Below, in pieces: positions 1-7,347 of a stretch of DNA of 15,878 nucleotides. Both the position numbers and the translations under genes were made by a program. The stretch spans positions 1 through 15,878 of the forward strand of contig CAJMLC010000025.1 in the NCBI GenBank assembly GCA_905214155.1, in the 5' to 3' direction. How positions within the stretch are numbered: the first letter of the stretch is position 1; each line of letters starts with the position of its first letter. Below the pieces are notes generated by a model that saw only the letters and a list, made by a program, of their open reading frames with translations, did no database searches and was not told the origin of the DNA. The DNA is from an uncultured bacterium. Lineage in GTDB: Bacteria; Bacillota; Clostridia; Oscillospirales; Oscillospiraceae.

Positions 1-335
1 ATGCCGGTGGCATATCAGAACCGCGCCCCGGAACGCCCGCAGGCGTTTGTCACGGCGCAAACCGTGACTTGCCCCGCATCATACCGCGGGGTATGCCGGG
101 CGCGCGTTCCTTACGCGCCCGGCTGAGAGGTTTGAACATAACGACATGGACAACCTCTCCGTCATTTGCTCGCGATGCTCGCAAATGCCACCGTCTCGCT
201 GCGGCTCGGTCACGGCGCGGGTCTGACAGCCCACCGGGCTGTCATTCAACACCGCGCCGCCGCTTCGCTACCTTACACAGGGGAGGCTTTGCCGCTGCGG
301 CGGGGACGGGGCGGACAGAGTCGCCCGCCCCTACG
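1..335. repeat. chain of adjacent hairpins, gene-free
   Basis: No credible gene is seen here. The stretch is built of back-to-back inverted repeats: 1-5/9-13, 32-37/42-47, 49-55/62-68 (GTCACGG/CCGTGAC), 72-77/86-91 (CCCCGC/GCGGGG), 95-104/114-123 (10-bp arms GCCGGGCGCG/CGCGCCCGGC), 125-132/152-159 (GAGAGGTT/AACCTCTC), 163-169/181-187 (CATTTGC/GCAAATG), an outer 213-220/252-259 pair enclosing a 9-bp perfect stem 224-232/236-244, and 308-314/325-331. None is followed by a good T-run, so they are not simple terminators. It may be a mosaic of dispersed intergenic repeats or one structured RNA; the sequence does not decide. The left boundary lies outside the window. Confidence 0.65.
308..335 (-). 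repeat. dispersed GTAGGGGCGG...CGCCC palindromic repeat, copy 1
   Basis: Read on the minus strand, this begins CGTAGGGGCGGG and ends GTCCGCCCC, with arms 308-314 and 325-331. The same start (GTAGGGGCGG) and end (GTC followed by CGCCC or GCCC) occur at 8193-8220. Two copies in noncoding DNA of one 16-kb window suggest a dispersed repeat family. Confidence 0.55.
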
Positions 336-376
336 GAGACTATTTTAGACGTTGGCTGCTGGGACGAAAATGGGAC

Positions 377-405
377 TTGACAGGATCAATCTGATGTGCT
401 ATGAT
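377..405 (+). promoter_or_regulatory. near-consensus housekeeping promoter of the lipoprotein gene
   Basis: A perfect -35 TTGACA (377-382) and a -10 TATGAT (400-405) are separated by exactly 17 bp. Transcription should start near 412, giving a leader of about 80 nt before the TTG start at 495. Confidence 0.85.
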
Positions 406-421
406 GGGCGACGGTTATAGA

Positions 422-454
422 ACTCTAACTGTTGCTTTCGACAATGGTTAGAGT
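422..454 (+). promoter_or_regulatory. inverted repeat in the leader of the lipoprotein gene
   Basis: Perfect 8-bp arms ACTCTAAC (422-429) and GTTAGAGT (447-454) flank 17 nt, about 10 nt after the predicted transcription start. It could be a repressor site just downstream of the promoter or an RNA hairpin in the leader. There is no T-run after it, so it is not a standard terminator. Confidence 0.5.
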
Positions 455-494
455 ACTTAAACTGAAAATGCAAATGAAAAAGGAGACCATCGCT

Positions 495-1364
495 TTGAAG
501 AACACGAAACGCCTGATCGCCCTGCTGCTGGGCCTGTGCCTGCTGCTGGGTCTGACCGCCTGCACATCGTCTGCGCCTGCGGACAACGAGACGCCCGCCG
601 CGGCCTCTGACGCTGAGACCACTGCGCCGGAGACCACGGAAGAGACCGAACAGCCCGCCGAACCCGAGCAGCCTGCCGAGCCGGAAGCCGGGGAAGAGAC
701 GGAAGCGCCCGCCGATTTCGGCATCCTGACCGACATTGCCGGAGAAAACGGCACGACCTACGCGAACCTGTTCACCGTCATCCTCGACAGCCAGTATGAC
801 GACCTCTGGCTGAGCAAGGCCGCGGCCATCGTCGGCGAGGACGCCGCGCAGGAGAACGTCGACTATCTCAAGGGCTTCATCAGCGCCGGCATCTACGGCG
901 AAGAGGCCGTCGAGGCCTACAAGGATGCAGGCTATTTCCTGTTTGACTGCTGGTATCTCGCGGACGTGGACACCTTCACATTCGACGGCGACACGGTCAC
1001 CACGAAGCTGACCGACGGCAGCGAGCAGACCCATACCTACGAATATCTCGGCAGCTATCAGCTCGGCGAGGGCGAGATGATGACCTACGGCGGTGAGACG
1101 TTTGATGCCTCCTTCCCGGTCGACGTCTACAAGACCGCCGACGACGCGGGCGAGTTTACCTACTTCCTGTTCCGCGACGACACGATGCAGACCACGTGGC
1201 ACATCGAGTTCCGCTACGGCAGCGACCTCGACCAGCTGCTGAAGTACATGGAAGGCCCGTATGCCTATTGGCTCTCCGCCGGTATCGATGCGGACGCCAG
1301 CCCCGAGGAGATCGACAGCGTGATCGACCTCTTCGTCAGCGAAAACCTCGGCGGCGAAGAGTAA
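495..1364 (+). CDS. lipoprotein with a ZinT-like domain
   Basis: A 289-residue predicted surface lipoprotein. The TTG start at 495 is preferred over an in-frame ATG at 474 because AAAAAGGAG lies 9 nt before it and the protein then begins with a typical signal: basic LKNTKR, a leucine-rich core and the lipobox LTAC with Cys23 as the lipidated residue. Residues 24-74 are a low-complexity linker rich in Glu, Pro, Ala and Thr. From about residue 75 the sequence resembles ZinT/YodA: a tyrosine-rich middle part (TYEYLGSY), FTYFLFRDD, WHIEFRYGSD and a YMEGPYAYWLSAGID segment followed by a helix, similar to the HFHI...G and WPTYYP blocks of ZinT. ZinT binds zinc with three histidines; only the last (His236) is kept, with Thr234 where another is expected. 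Zinc binding by the usual site is therefore doubtful. It is monocistronic, with its own promoter and terminator. The lipoprotein call is firm; the ZinT relation rests on pattern resemblance. Confidence 0.75.
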   Translation: MKNTKRLIALLLGLCLLLGLTACTSSAPADNETPAAASDAETTAPETTEETEQPAEPEQPAEPEAGEETEAPADFGILTDIAGENGTTYANLFTVILDSQYDDLWLSKAAAIVGEDAAQENVDYLKGFISAGIYGEEAVEAYKDAGYFLFDCWYLADVDTFTFDGDTVTTKLTDGSEQTHTYEYLGSYQLGEGEMMTYGGETFDASFPVDVYKTADDAGEFTYFLFRDDTMQTTWHIEFRYGSDLDQLLKYMEGPYAYWLSAGIDADASPEEIDSVIDLFVSENLGGEE

Positions 1365-1379
1365 AGTTTACCCTTCCCC

Positions 1380-1418
1380 ATGCCCCGGCTGGACAGCTGT
1401 CCCGCCGGGGCATTTCTT
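1380..1418 (+). terminator. intrinsic terminator of the lipoprotein gene
   Basis: A 10-bp stem ATGCCCCGGC (1380-1389) with GCCGGGGCAT (1404-1413), one mismatch, then an inner GGACA/TGTCC pair, followed by TTTCTT. It starts 15 nt after the stop codon. Its inner core and downstream TTGTGCGA are shared with the terminator at 5672. Confidence 0.85.
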
Positions 1419-1492
1419 GTGCGAATTGGACAAGCTGAACAAAAACAGACATGGATTTTTTACAGATCGTTCATGATTTTCGGCCTTGCTTC

Positions 1493-1501
1493 TGCTAATA
1501 T
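1493..1501 (+). promoter_or_regulatory. extended -10 promoter of the marR-ABC operon
   Basis: TGC followed by TAATAT (1496-1501) forms an extended -10 element; no good -35 is seen 16-18 bp upstream. The predicted start near 1508 falls inside the inverted repeat 1502-1528. Confidence 0.55.
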
Positions 1502-1528
1502 TCCAATATCAAACTATTTGAGATTGGA
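1502..1528 (+). promoter_or_regulatory. candidate MarR operator covering start site and ribosome binding site
   Basis: An inverted repeat of two 12-bp arms, TCCAATATCAAA (1502-1513) and TTTGAGATTGGA (1517-1528), separated by CTA; 11 of 12 positions pair. It lies directly after the -10 box, and its right arm runs into the TTGGAGAG ribosome binding site (1524-1531) of the regulator gene. MarR proteins bind palindromes of this kind and usually repress their own operon, so autoregulation is likely. As RNA the same repeat could also hide the ribosome binding site. Confidence 0.7.
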
Positions 1529-1537
1529 GAGATTCCC

Positions 1538-2020
1538 GTGACGGAGCTGACAAGGACCGCTTCGGAGATGTTTGTAAACACGGCGCGCTTTCTCGACGCG
1601 TATCATGCGGTGATGCAGCCGCTGTGTACGGAGGCAAAGCTGCCGCCCGCGGCGCTGGATATCATCCTGTATCTGGCGAACAATCCGAGCTATAACACGG
1701 CGAAGGATATATGCCGCCACAAGGGGCTGAAGCCGAGCATCGTGTCGTTCCATGTGGACCGGCTGGTGACGGACGGGTATCTTGAGCGGCGCGAGGTGCC
1801 GGGCGACCGGCGGAAGACCGCACTGGTCTGCACGGCAAAGGCCGCGCCGCTGATCGCGCGCGGACGGGAGCTGCAGCATGCGTTCGCGGTGGAGCTGGGC
1901 CGGGGGCTGGATCAGGAGGACTTGGAACATTTCCGGCGGTGTGTGGCGGTATTTGACCGCAATATCGACCGTCTGCGCGGCAGTATGCCGCGCGCGGCCA
2001 GATTGGAGGAAGCAGAATGA
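1538..2020 (+). CDS. MarR-family transcriptional regulator
   Basis: A 160-residue winged-helix regulator. The GTG start at 1538 follows a GGAGAG site (1526-1531). The central part shows the helix-turn-helix (NTAKDICRHKGLKPSIVSFH, about 53-72) and the wing with the family pattern GDRRKTALV (89-97), flanked by N- and C-terminal helices for dimerisation. It overlaps the next gene by 4 bp (ATGA), so it is translated together with the exporter. MarR proteins in this arrangement typically repress an exporter operon until a ligand, often a toxic compound, releases them. The inducer cannot be told from sequence. The family is clear; the role is inferred from context. Confidence 0.88.
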   Translation: MTELTRTASEMFVNTARFLDAYHAVMQPLCTEAKLPPAALDIILYLANNPSYNTAKDICRHKGLKPSIVSFHVDRLVTDGYLERREVPGDRRKTALVCTAKAAPLIARGRELQHAFAVELGRGLDQEDLEHFRRCVAVFDRNIDRLRGSMPRAARLEEAE

Positions 2021-3792
2021 TCAAGCTATTCAAACAGATGCGCCGAAAAGAGGCACTGATGGCGCTGCTCTGCGCGGTGCTGGTGGTGGGGCAGGTGTGG
2101 TTCGAGCTGCGGCTGCCGGATTATATGACGCAGCTGACGACGCTCATCAAAACGCCCGGCAGCACGAGCGGCGACATCTGGAATGTGGGCGTGCAGATGC
2201 TGCTCGTCACGCTGGGCAGCGCCGTGCTGTCGATCGGGTGCGGCTTTCTGGCGGCGAAATGCGCCTCGGGCTTCAGCTTTACCGTGCGCGAAAAGCTGTT
2301 CCACCACGTGATGGCCTGCGGCAGCGAGGAGATGCAGGGCTTTTCCGTGCCGAGCCTCATCACGCGCACGACGAACGACATCACGCAGATCCAGATGATC
2401 GTGGCGATGGGATTGCAGATGATGATCAAAGCGCCGATCATGGCCATTTGGGCCGTGATCAAGATCCTCGGCAAGAGCTGGGAGCTGTCTGCGGTGACGG
2501 CGGCGTTCGTTGTCGTCCTGTGCGGGACGGTGCTGGCCATCATGGCGAGCTGCCTGCCGCGGTTCCGGCTGGTGCAGAAGACGACCGACCAGATCAACCG
2601 CGTCGCCCGTGAAAATCTGACGGGCATCAACGTCGTCCACGCGTTTAACGCGGAGGACTATCAGAATCAGAAATTTGATGGCCCGAGCAAAAAGATGCTG
2701 GGCCTGCAGCTAAAGAACCAGCGGCTGTTCTCGCTGCTGCTGCCGGTGATGACGCTCGGGATGAACGGGCTGGCGCTCGCCATCTACTGGGTGGGCGCGG
2801 CGCTGGTCGAGGCGATCTCCATAGGCGATATGGCGGCGCGGCTGACGATGTTCACAAACGTCATCGTCTTCAGCACCTATGCCACCTATGTCGTCATGTC
2901 GTTCATGATGCTCGTCATGATCTTCATGCTCTATCCGCAGGCGCAGGTCTCGGCGGAGCGCATCAATGAGGTGCTCGAGACGGTGCCGCACATCACCGAG
3001 GGCACGCAGGACGCGGCCCCGGAGCAGGGGACGCTCGAATTCCGCGACGTCTCCTTCCGCTACCCGAACGCGAAGGAGGACGAGCTGGAGCACATCAGCT
3101 TCAAGGTCGGGCGTGGGCAGACGCTCGCCGTCATCGGCGCGACCGGCTCCGGCAAGACGACGCTCGTTGGTCTGATCCCGCGCTTTTACGATGCGACGGA
3201 CGGCGAAGTCCTAATCGACGGCGTGAACGTGAAGGATTATACGTTCGACGCGCTCTATGACCGGCTCGGTTACGTGACGCAGAAGGCTGTCCTCTTCGCC
3301 GGGTCGGTGGAGGAAAACATCTTCTTCGGTGAGAGCACCGCAGCAAAAGACGACGCGGCGCTACAGGATGCGCTGTCGCTCTCGCAGGCAGCGGAATTCG
3401 TTGGGAAATATCCCGAGGGCGCGGAGCACCCGATCGCGCAGCTGGGCCGGAACGTCTCCGGCGGGCAGAAGCAGCGCCTTTCCATCGCCCGCGCGCTGGC
3501 GCGGAAGCCGGAAATTCTGGTGTTTGACGATTCGTTCTCCGCGCTCGATTACCGCACGGATGCCGCGCTCCGCGAGGGGCTGGCAAAGGAGCTGCCGGAT
3601 ACGACGAAGGTCATCGTCGCCCAGCGCATCAGCACCATCCGCCACGCGGATCAGATCCTGGTGCTCGACCGCGGCGCGGCCGTGGGCCTTGGGACGCACG
3701 ACGAGCTGATGCGCAGTTGCGATGTCTATCGTGAGATCGCGCTCTCGCAGCTCAGCGCGGCGGAGCTTGCAGAAGGAGGGAAGACCGAATGA
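2017..3792 (+). CDS. heterodimeric ABC exporter, subunit with degenerate ATPase site
   Basis: A 591-residue half-transporter: six membrane segments in about residues 12-310, then a nucleotide-binding domain. Walker A is GATGSGKT (374-381), the Q-loop glutamine is Gln422, and the signature is VSGGQ (480-484). Walker B is ILVFDD (500-505), with Asp505 replacing the catalytic Glu, and the switch residue is Gln536 instead of His. These two changes are the hallmark of the degenerate subunit in heterodimeric exporters such as TM287/288, BmrCD and LmrCD. Its own signature is intact and would complete the competent site of its partner. The ATG overlaps the marR stop by 4 bp and has GGAGG upstream. 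The substrate is unknown; multidrug or peptide export is plausible from the MarR context. Confidence 0.92.
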   Translation: MIKLFKQMRRKEALMALLCAVLVVGQVWFELRLPDYMTQLTTLIKTPGSTSGDIWNVGVQMLLVTLGSAVLSIGCGFLAAKCASGFSFTVREKLFHHVMACGSEEMQGFSVPSLITRTTNDITQIQMIVAMGLQMMIKAPIMAIWAVIKILGKSWELSAVTAAFVVVLCGTVLAIMASCLPRFRLVQKTTDQINRVARENLTGINVVHAFNAEDYQNQKFDGPSKKMLGLQLKNQRLFSLLLPVMTLGMNGLALAIYWVGAALVEAISIGDMAARLTMFTNVIVFSTYATYVVMSFMMLVMIFMLYPQAQVSAERINEVLETVPHITEGTQDAAPEQGTLEFRDVSFRYPNAKEDELEHISFKVGRGQTLAVIGATGSGKTTLVGLIPRFYDATDGEVLIDGVNVKDYTFDALYDRLGYVTQKAVLFAGSVEENIFFGESTAAKDDAALQDALSLSQAAEFVGKYPEGAEHPIAQLGRNVSGGQKQRLSIARALARKPEILVFDDSFSALDYRTDAALREGLAKELPDTTKVIVAQRISTIRHADQILVLDRGAAVGLGTHDELMRSCDVYREIALSQLSAAELAEGGKTE

Positions 3793-5570
3793 GACCGAAT
3801 ATGCAGCCTGCACAGGACGCGAACATGGGCAAGGCCCTCTCGCGCCTGAGCCAATACATGCACAAGACGCTGGGCGTGATGATCTTCGCGCTCGTGCTCG
3901 CGGCGCTGAGCGCCGTGATGACGATCATCGGGCCGGACAAGGTCGGGCAGATCGCAACGCTGATGTCTGACGGTCTTGTGACCGGGATCGACCTTGGCGC
4001 GGTCGCGAAGGTGGGCATTTTCCTCGCCGTGATCTACGGCCTGAGCGCCCTGTTCGGATTTTTACAGCACTATATCATGGCGACCGTCACGCTCGACATG
4101 TCCTATCGGATGCGGGCGGAGCTGTCGGCCAAGATCAACCGCGTCCCGCAGAAATATTTCAATTTCCATGCACAGGGCGACATTTTAAGCCGCATCACGA
4201 ACGATGTCTCGACCTTGCAGCAGGGCCTGACCAACGCGCTGCCGACGATCATCAGCGCGGCGACGCAGTTTGTCGGCTGCCTGATCATGATGTTCGTGAC
4301 AGAATGGAGGCTGGCGCTCGCGGCGCTCGGCATCACGCTGATCGGCCTCGTGCTCGTCGTGCTCATCATGTCGCGCTCGCAGAAATACTTCACCGCCCGG
4401 CAGGAGAGCCTCGGCGCGCTGAACGGCTACGTGGAGGAGATGTATTCCGGGCACGAGGTCGTGCGCATCTCGCGCGCGGGCAAGAATGTGACCGAACATT
4501 TTGACAAGCTGAACGCCGCCGTCTACGACGCGAACTGGAAATCACAGTTCCTCTCCGGCGTCATGCAGCCGCTGATGAACGTCATCGGCAACCTCGCATA
4601 CGTCGCCGTCTGCGTGATCGGCTCGGTGCTGGCGATGAATGGCACGATCGAGTTCGGCGTCATTATTTCCTTCATCCTCTATGTCCGCCTGTTCACCTCG
4701 CCGCTGACGCAGATCGCGCAGGGCATGACCAACATGCAGACGGCCTCCGCCTCGGCGCACCGCATCTTCGACTTCCTCGAGAGCGAAGAACTCTCCGACG
4801 AGAGCGGCAAGACCGAGCAGATCGAGCAGGTGCGCGGTGCGGTCGAATTTGACCATGTCCGCTTCAGCTACCCCGACTCGCCCGATAAGATCATCATCAA
4901 GGACTTCTCCGCAAAGGTGCAGCCGGGCCAGAAGGTTGCCATCGTCGGCCCGACCGGCGCGGGCAAGACCACGATGGTCAATCTGCTCATGCGCTTCTTC
5001 GAGGTGAACAGCGGCAGCATCCGCATCGACGGCGTCCCGACCAGCGAGCTGCGGCGCGAGGATGTCCACAAGCTGTTCGGCATGGTCCTTCAGGATACAT
5101 GGCTCTTCGAGGGCACGGTCCGTGAAAACCTCGTCTATAACATGGATGGCATCACCGAGGAACAGCTGGAGAAGGTCTGCCGCGCCTGCGGGCTCGACAA
5201 GTTCATCCATGCGCTGCCGAATGGCTTTGACACCATTCTCTCCGAGGCGACGAGCATCTCCGCCGGGCAGAAGCAGCTGCTGACGATCGCGCGCGCGATG
5301 CTCCAGAACGCGCCGATGCTGATCCTGGACGAGGCGACCAGCTCCGTCGATACCCGTACCGAGCTTTTGATCCAGCGCGCGATGGACCGCCTGACCGAGG
5401 GCCGCACGAGCTTCGTCATCGCGCACCGTCTCTCGACGATCAAAAATGCCGACCTGATCCTCGTCATGCAGGGCGGCGACGTCATCGAGAGCGGCACGCA
5501 CGAGCAGCTGATGAACAAGGGCGGCTTCTACGCCGACCTCTATAACAGCCAGTTCGACCAGGCGTCCTGA
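3789..5570 (+). CDS. heterodimeric ABC exporter, catalytic subunit
   Basis: A 593-residue half-transporter paired with the preceding gene (4-bp ATGA overlap, AAGGAGGG 8 nt before the start). Six membrane segments in about residues 25-320 precede the ATPase domain: Walker A GPTGAGKT (387-394), Q-loop Gln435, signature ISAGQ (490-494), Walker B MLILDE (510-515) with the catalytic Glu515, and switch His546. Walker B and the H-loop are canonical while the signature departs from LSGGQ. This is the complement of the partner: one competent and one degenerate site per heterodimer. An in-frame ATG at 3801 is a less likely start. It ends the operon, about 100 bp before an intrinsic terminator. Confidence 0.92.
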   Translation: MRPNMQPAQDANMGKALSRLSQYMHKTLGVMIFALVLAALSAVMTIIGPDKVGQIATLMSDGLVTGIDLGAVAKVGIFLAVIYGLSALFGFLQHYIMATVTLDMSYRMRAELSAKINRVPQKYFNFHAQGDILSRITNDVSTLQQGLTNALPTIISAATQFVGCLIMMFVTEWRLALAALGITLIGLVLVVLIMSRSQKYFTARQESLGALNGYVEEMYSGHEVVRISRAGKNVTEHFDKLNAAVYDANWKSQFLSGVMQPLMNVIGNLAYVAVCVIGSVLAMNGTIEFGVIISFILYVRLFTSPLTQIAQGMTNMQTASASAHRIFDFLESEELSDESGKTEQIEQVRGAVEFDHVRFSYPDSPDKIIIKDFSAKVQPGQKVAIVGPTGAGKTTMVNLLMRFFEVNSGSIRIDGVPTSELRREDVHKLFGMVLQDTWLFEGTVRENLVYNMDGITEEQLEKVCRACGLDKFIHALPNGFDTILSEATSISAGQKQLLTIARAMLQNAPMLILDEATSSVDTRTELLIQRAMDRLTEGRTSFVIAHRLSTIKNADLILVMQGGDVIESGTHEQLMNKGGFYADLYNSQFDQAS

Positions 5571-5671
5571 AAGGATTCCAGACGCCAGTCCTTCATCGTC
5601 TGCAGAGCAGGTTGAAACGCGTGGCCCTCTCACTGCTTGAGCAGCTCACAAATCTGTAATAAGATACAGCA

Positions 5672-5705
5672 AGGCCGCTGGACATCTGTCCGGCGGCCTG
5701 TTTTT
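5672..5705 (+). terminator. intrinsic terminator of the marR-ABC operon
   Basis: Twelve-base arms AGGCCGCTGGAC (5672-5683) and GTCCGGCGGCCT (5688-5699) with one T-G pair and loop ATCT, followed by GTTTTT. It lies between convergent genes. On the minus strand the following bases (TGCTGTAT) make a poor T-run, so it mainly serves the plus strand. It shares its core with the terminator at 1380. Confidence 0.88.
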
Positions 5706-5720
5706 GTGCGATATGGGCGC

Positions 5721-7337
5721 TCAGCCCCAGAGGGCGGTGAGCATGGGGATGATCTGCTTTTTGCGCGAGACCACGCCGGGCAAAAACGCCGTGTGTTCGC
5801 GGAATTTGACGCCGAAGGCCTGCGTCATCGTGTCGTCGTCGCCGACGTAGAGCAGCTGCGTGCCCTCGAGCAGGACGTCCGTCAGCATCAGGATCATCAG
5901 CTTGTATCCGCGCTCGCGGCTGGTCTGCTCCATCAGCGCGAGGAACTCGTCCTTGCGCTGCATCATCCGCTGCGAATCGACGCAGGTGATCTGGCTCACG
6001 CCGAGATCGTGCCCCGCAATGTGGAAATCCTTGAAATCGGAGAACAGCAGCGACTCTGCGCTCTTGGCCTCGCCGATCGACGCGGAGAAGATCTCACGGC
6101 CCAGCGCGTCGAGCGAGATGTTCGCGATGCGGGCCATGCGCTCGGCCATGCGGTGGTCGCGCGGCGTGGCCGTCGGGGATTTGAACATGACCGTGTCGGC
6201 CACGATGGCCGCCGCCATCAGCCCCGCGAGCTTCTGCGACGGCATCAGCCCGCGCTCCTGATACATCGAGGCGATGATCGTCGCCGTCGAGCCGACCGGC
6301 TCGTTCCGGAAATAAATCGGTCCGCCGGTCTGGATGTCGGCGAGGCGGTGGTGGTCGATGATGGCGAGAATGTCCGCCTGCTCGAGGCCGGGCACCGACT
6401 GCGCCGCCTCGTTGTGGTCGACGAGCACGACGCGCTTGCGCCGCGGCTTGATGAGGTGGAACCGCGAGAGCGTCCCGGCGACCTTGTCGTTTTCGTCGAG
6501 GATCGGGTAGCTCCGGTGGCGGCTCTTCAGCACGACCTCCTTCACGTCGTCGACGAAATCACTCAGGTGGAACGCCTCAAGATCGTCCGTGCGGCAGATC
6601 CGCGAAATTTCGATCGCGTGATAGACCATCCGCGCCGTGCGGAACGCATCGAACGGCGTCGCGATGATGCAGGTCTTTGTCGGCAGCTCGCGCAGCTCCT
6701 CCGGCAGCCCCGCCTGACACACGATCAGGCAGTTGACGTTCTGCTCGATGGCCCGCCGCGCCACGTCCGGCTGCTCGCCGACGATGACGATCGACTCGGG
6801 CCCCGGGAACAGCAGATTCGGGTTCGACTGCGGCAGCGCGATCGTTACCTCGCCGCTGATGCGGTCGACGGAATAACCCGCCTCGTTGATGATCTTCCCG
6901 TCGAGCACGCTCAGCAGGTTGAACACTGGGATGTCCTGCACGCAGGGCGTGCTGATGGTCTGCATGTCGTAGGCCGCGATCTCCGCCGGGGAGAGCATGC
7001 CATAGAGCGTCCCGTCGTCGTGGACGACCGGGATGGCCGGGATGGACCGGTCGGACTGCAGCGCGTCCCACGCGCGGCCCAGCGTCACGGCGCAGCCCAG
7101 CGCGGGCGGCGTGTCGTAATCGAGGTCGCGCACCTGCGTGCGCATGGTCTGGATGCGCATCGGCGGCTCAAAGCCGAACCGGTCGAGGACCAGCTGCGTC
7201 TCGTCCGAGATGTGGCCGAGGCGCGCGGGGACATAGTCGCGCTCGCCGATGGCGTTCTGCAGCGCGGCATAGGCCATCGCGGAAACGATGGAGTCGGTAT
7301 CCGGGTTGCGGTGGCCGGTGACGTAGATGGGATCCAT
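5721..7337 (-). CDS. ppaC: CBS/DRTGG-containing manganese-dependent inorganic pyrophosphatase
   Basis: A 538-residue family II pyrophosphatase that hydrolyses PPi to phosphate in the cytoplasm. The ATG at 7337 is chosen because TAAGGAGG lies just upstream and the protein then opens with the family metal motif GHRNPDTDS (His9, Asp13, Asp15). Other DHH motifs follow after an insert: VDHN (Asp307), DHH (328-330) and ADTVMF (Asp381). The C-terminal DHHA2 domain ends with SRKKQ (524-528), the substrate-binding Arg/Lys block. The insert, about residues 70-300, holds a first CBS domain, a DRTGG-like domain and a second CBS domain. In characterised relatives the CBS pair binds adenine nucleotides, with AMP and ADP inhibiting and ATP or diadenosine polyphosphates activating. 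It sits 10 bp after the upstream gene, which places it in one operon. Confidence 0.93.
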   Translation of the reverse strand: MDPIYVTGHRNPDTDSIVSAMAYAALQNAIGERDYVPARLGHISDETQLVLDRFGFEPPMRIQTMRTQVRDLDYDTPPALGCAVTLGRAWDALQSDRSIPAIPVVHDDGTLYGMLSPAEIAAYDMQTISTPCVQDIPVFNLLSVLDGKIINEAGYSVDRISGEVTIALPQSNPNLLFPGPESIVIVGEQPDVARRAIEQNVNCLIVCQAGLPEELRELPTKTCIIATPFDAFRTARMVYHAIEISRICRTDDLEAFHLSDFVDDVKEVVLKSRHRSYPILDENDKVAGTLSRFHLIKPRRKRVVLVDHNEAAQSVPGLEQADILAIIDHHRLADIQTGGPIYFRNEPVGSTATIIASMYQERGLMPSQKLAGLMAAAIVADTVMFKSPTATPRDHRMAERMARIANISLDALGREIFSASIGEAKSAESLLFSDFKDFHIAGHDLGVSQITCVDSQRMMQRKDEFLALMEQTSRERGYKLMILMLTDVLLEGTQLLYVGDDDTMTQAFGVKFREHTAFLPGVVSRKKQIIPMLTALWG

Positions 7338-7347
7338 AACAGCCTCC

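Noticed and set aside
1..126. Open frame from the window edge to a TGA at 124-126, possible end of an upstream gene
   Set aside because: Its 41 codons run through several perfect hairpins, the composition is repeat-like (Arg, Pro, Ala, Cys) and no domain is recognisable. It was left as part of the hairpin chain; sequence upstream of the window would decide.
69..380. Open frames over the hairpin chain on the plus strand
   Set aside because: No ribosome binding site, arginine-rich composition typical of translated GC repeats, and the end runs into the promoter at 377.
4542..5633. 363-codon open frame antisense to the second exporter gene
   Set aside because: Shadow frame; the plus strand has all ABC ATPase motifs.
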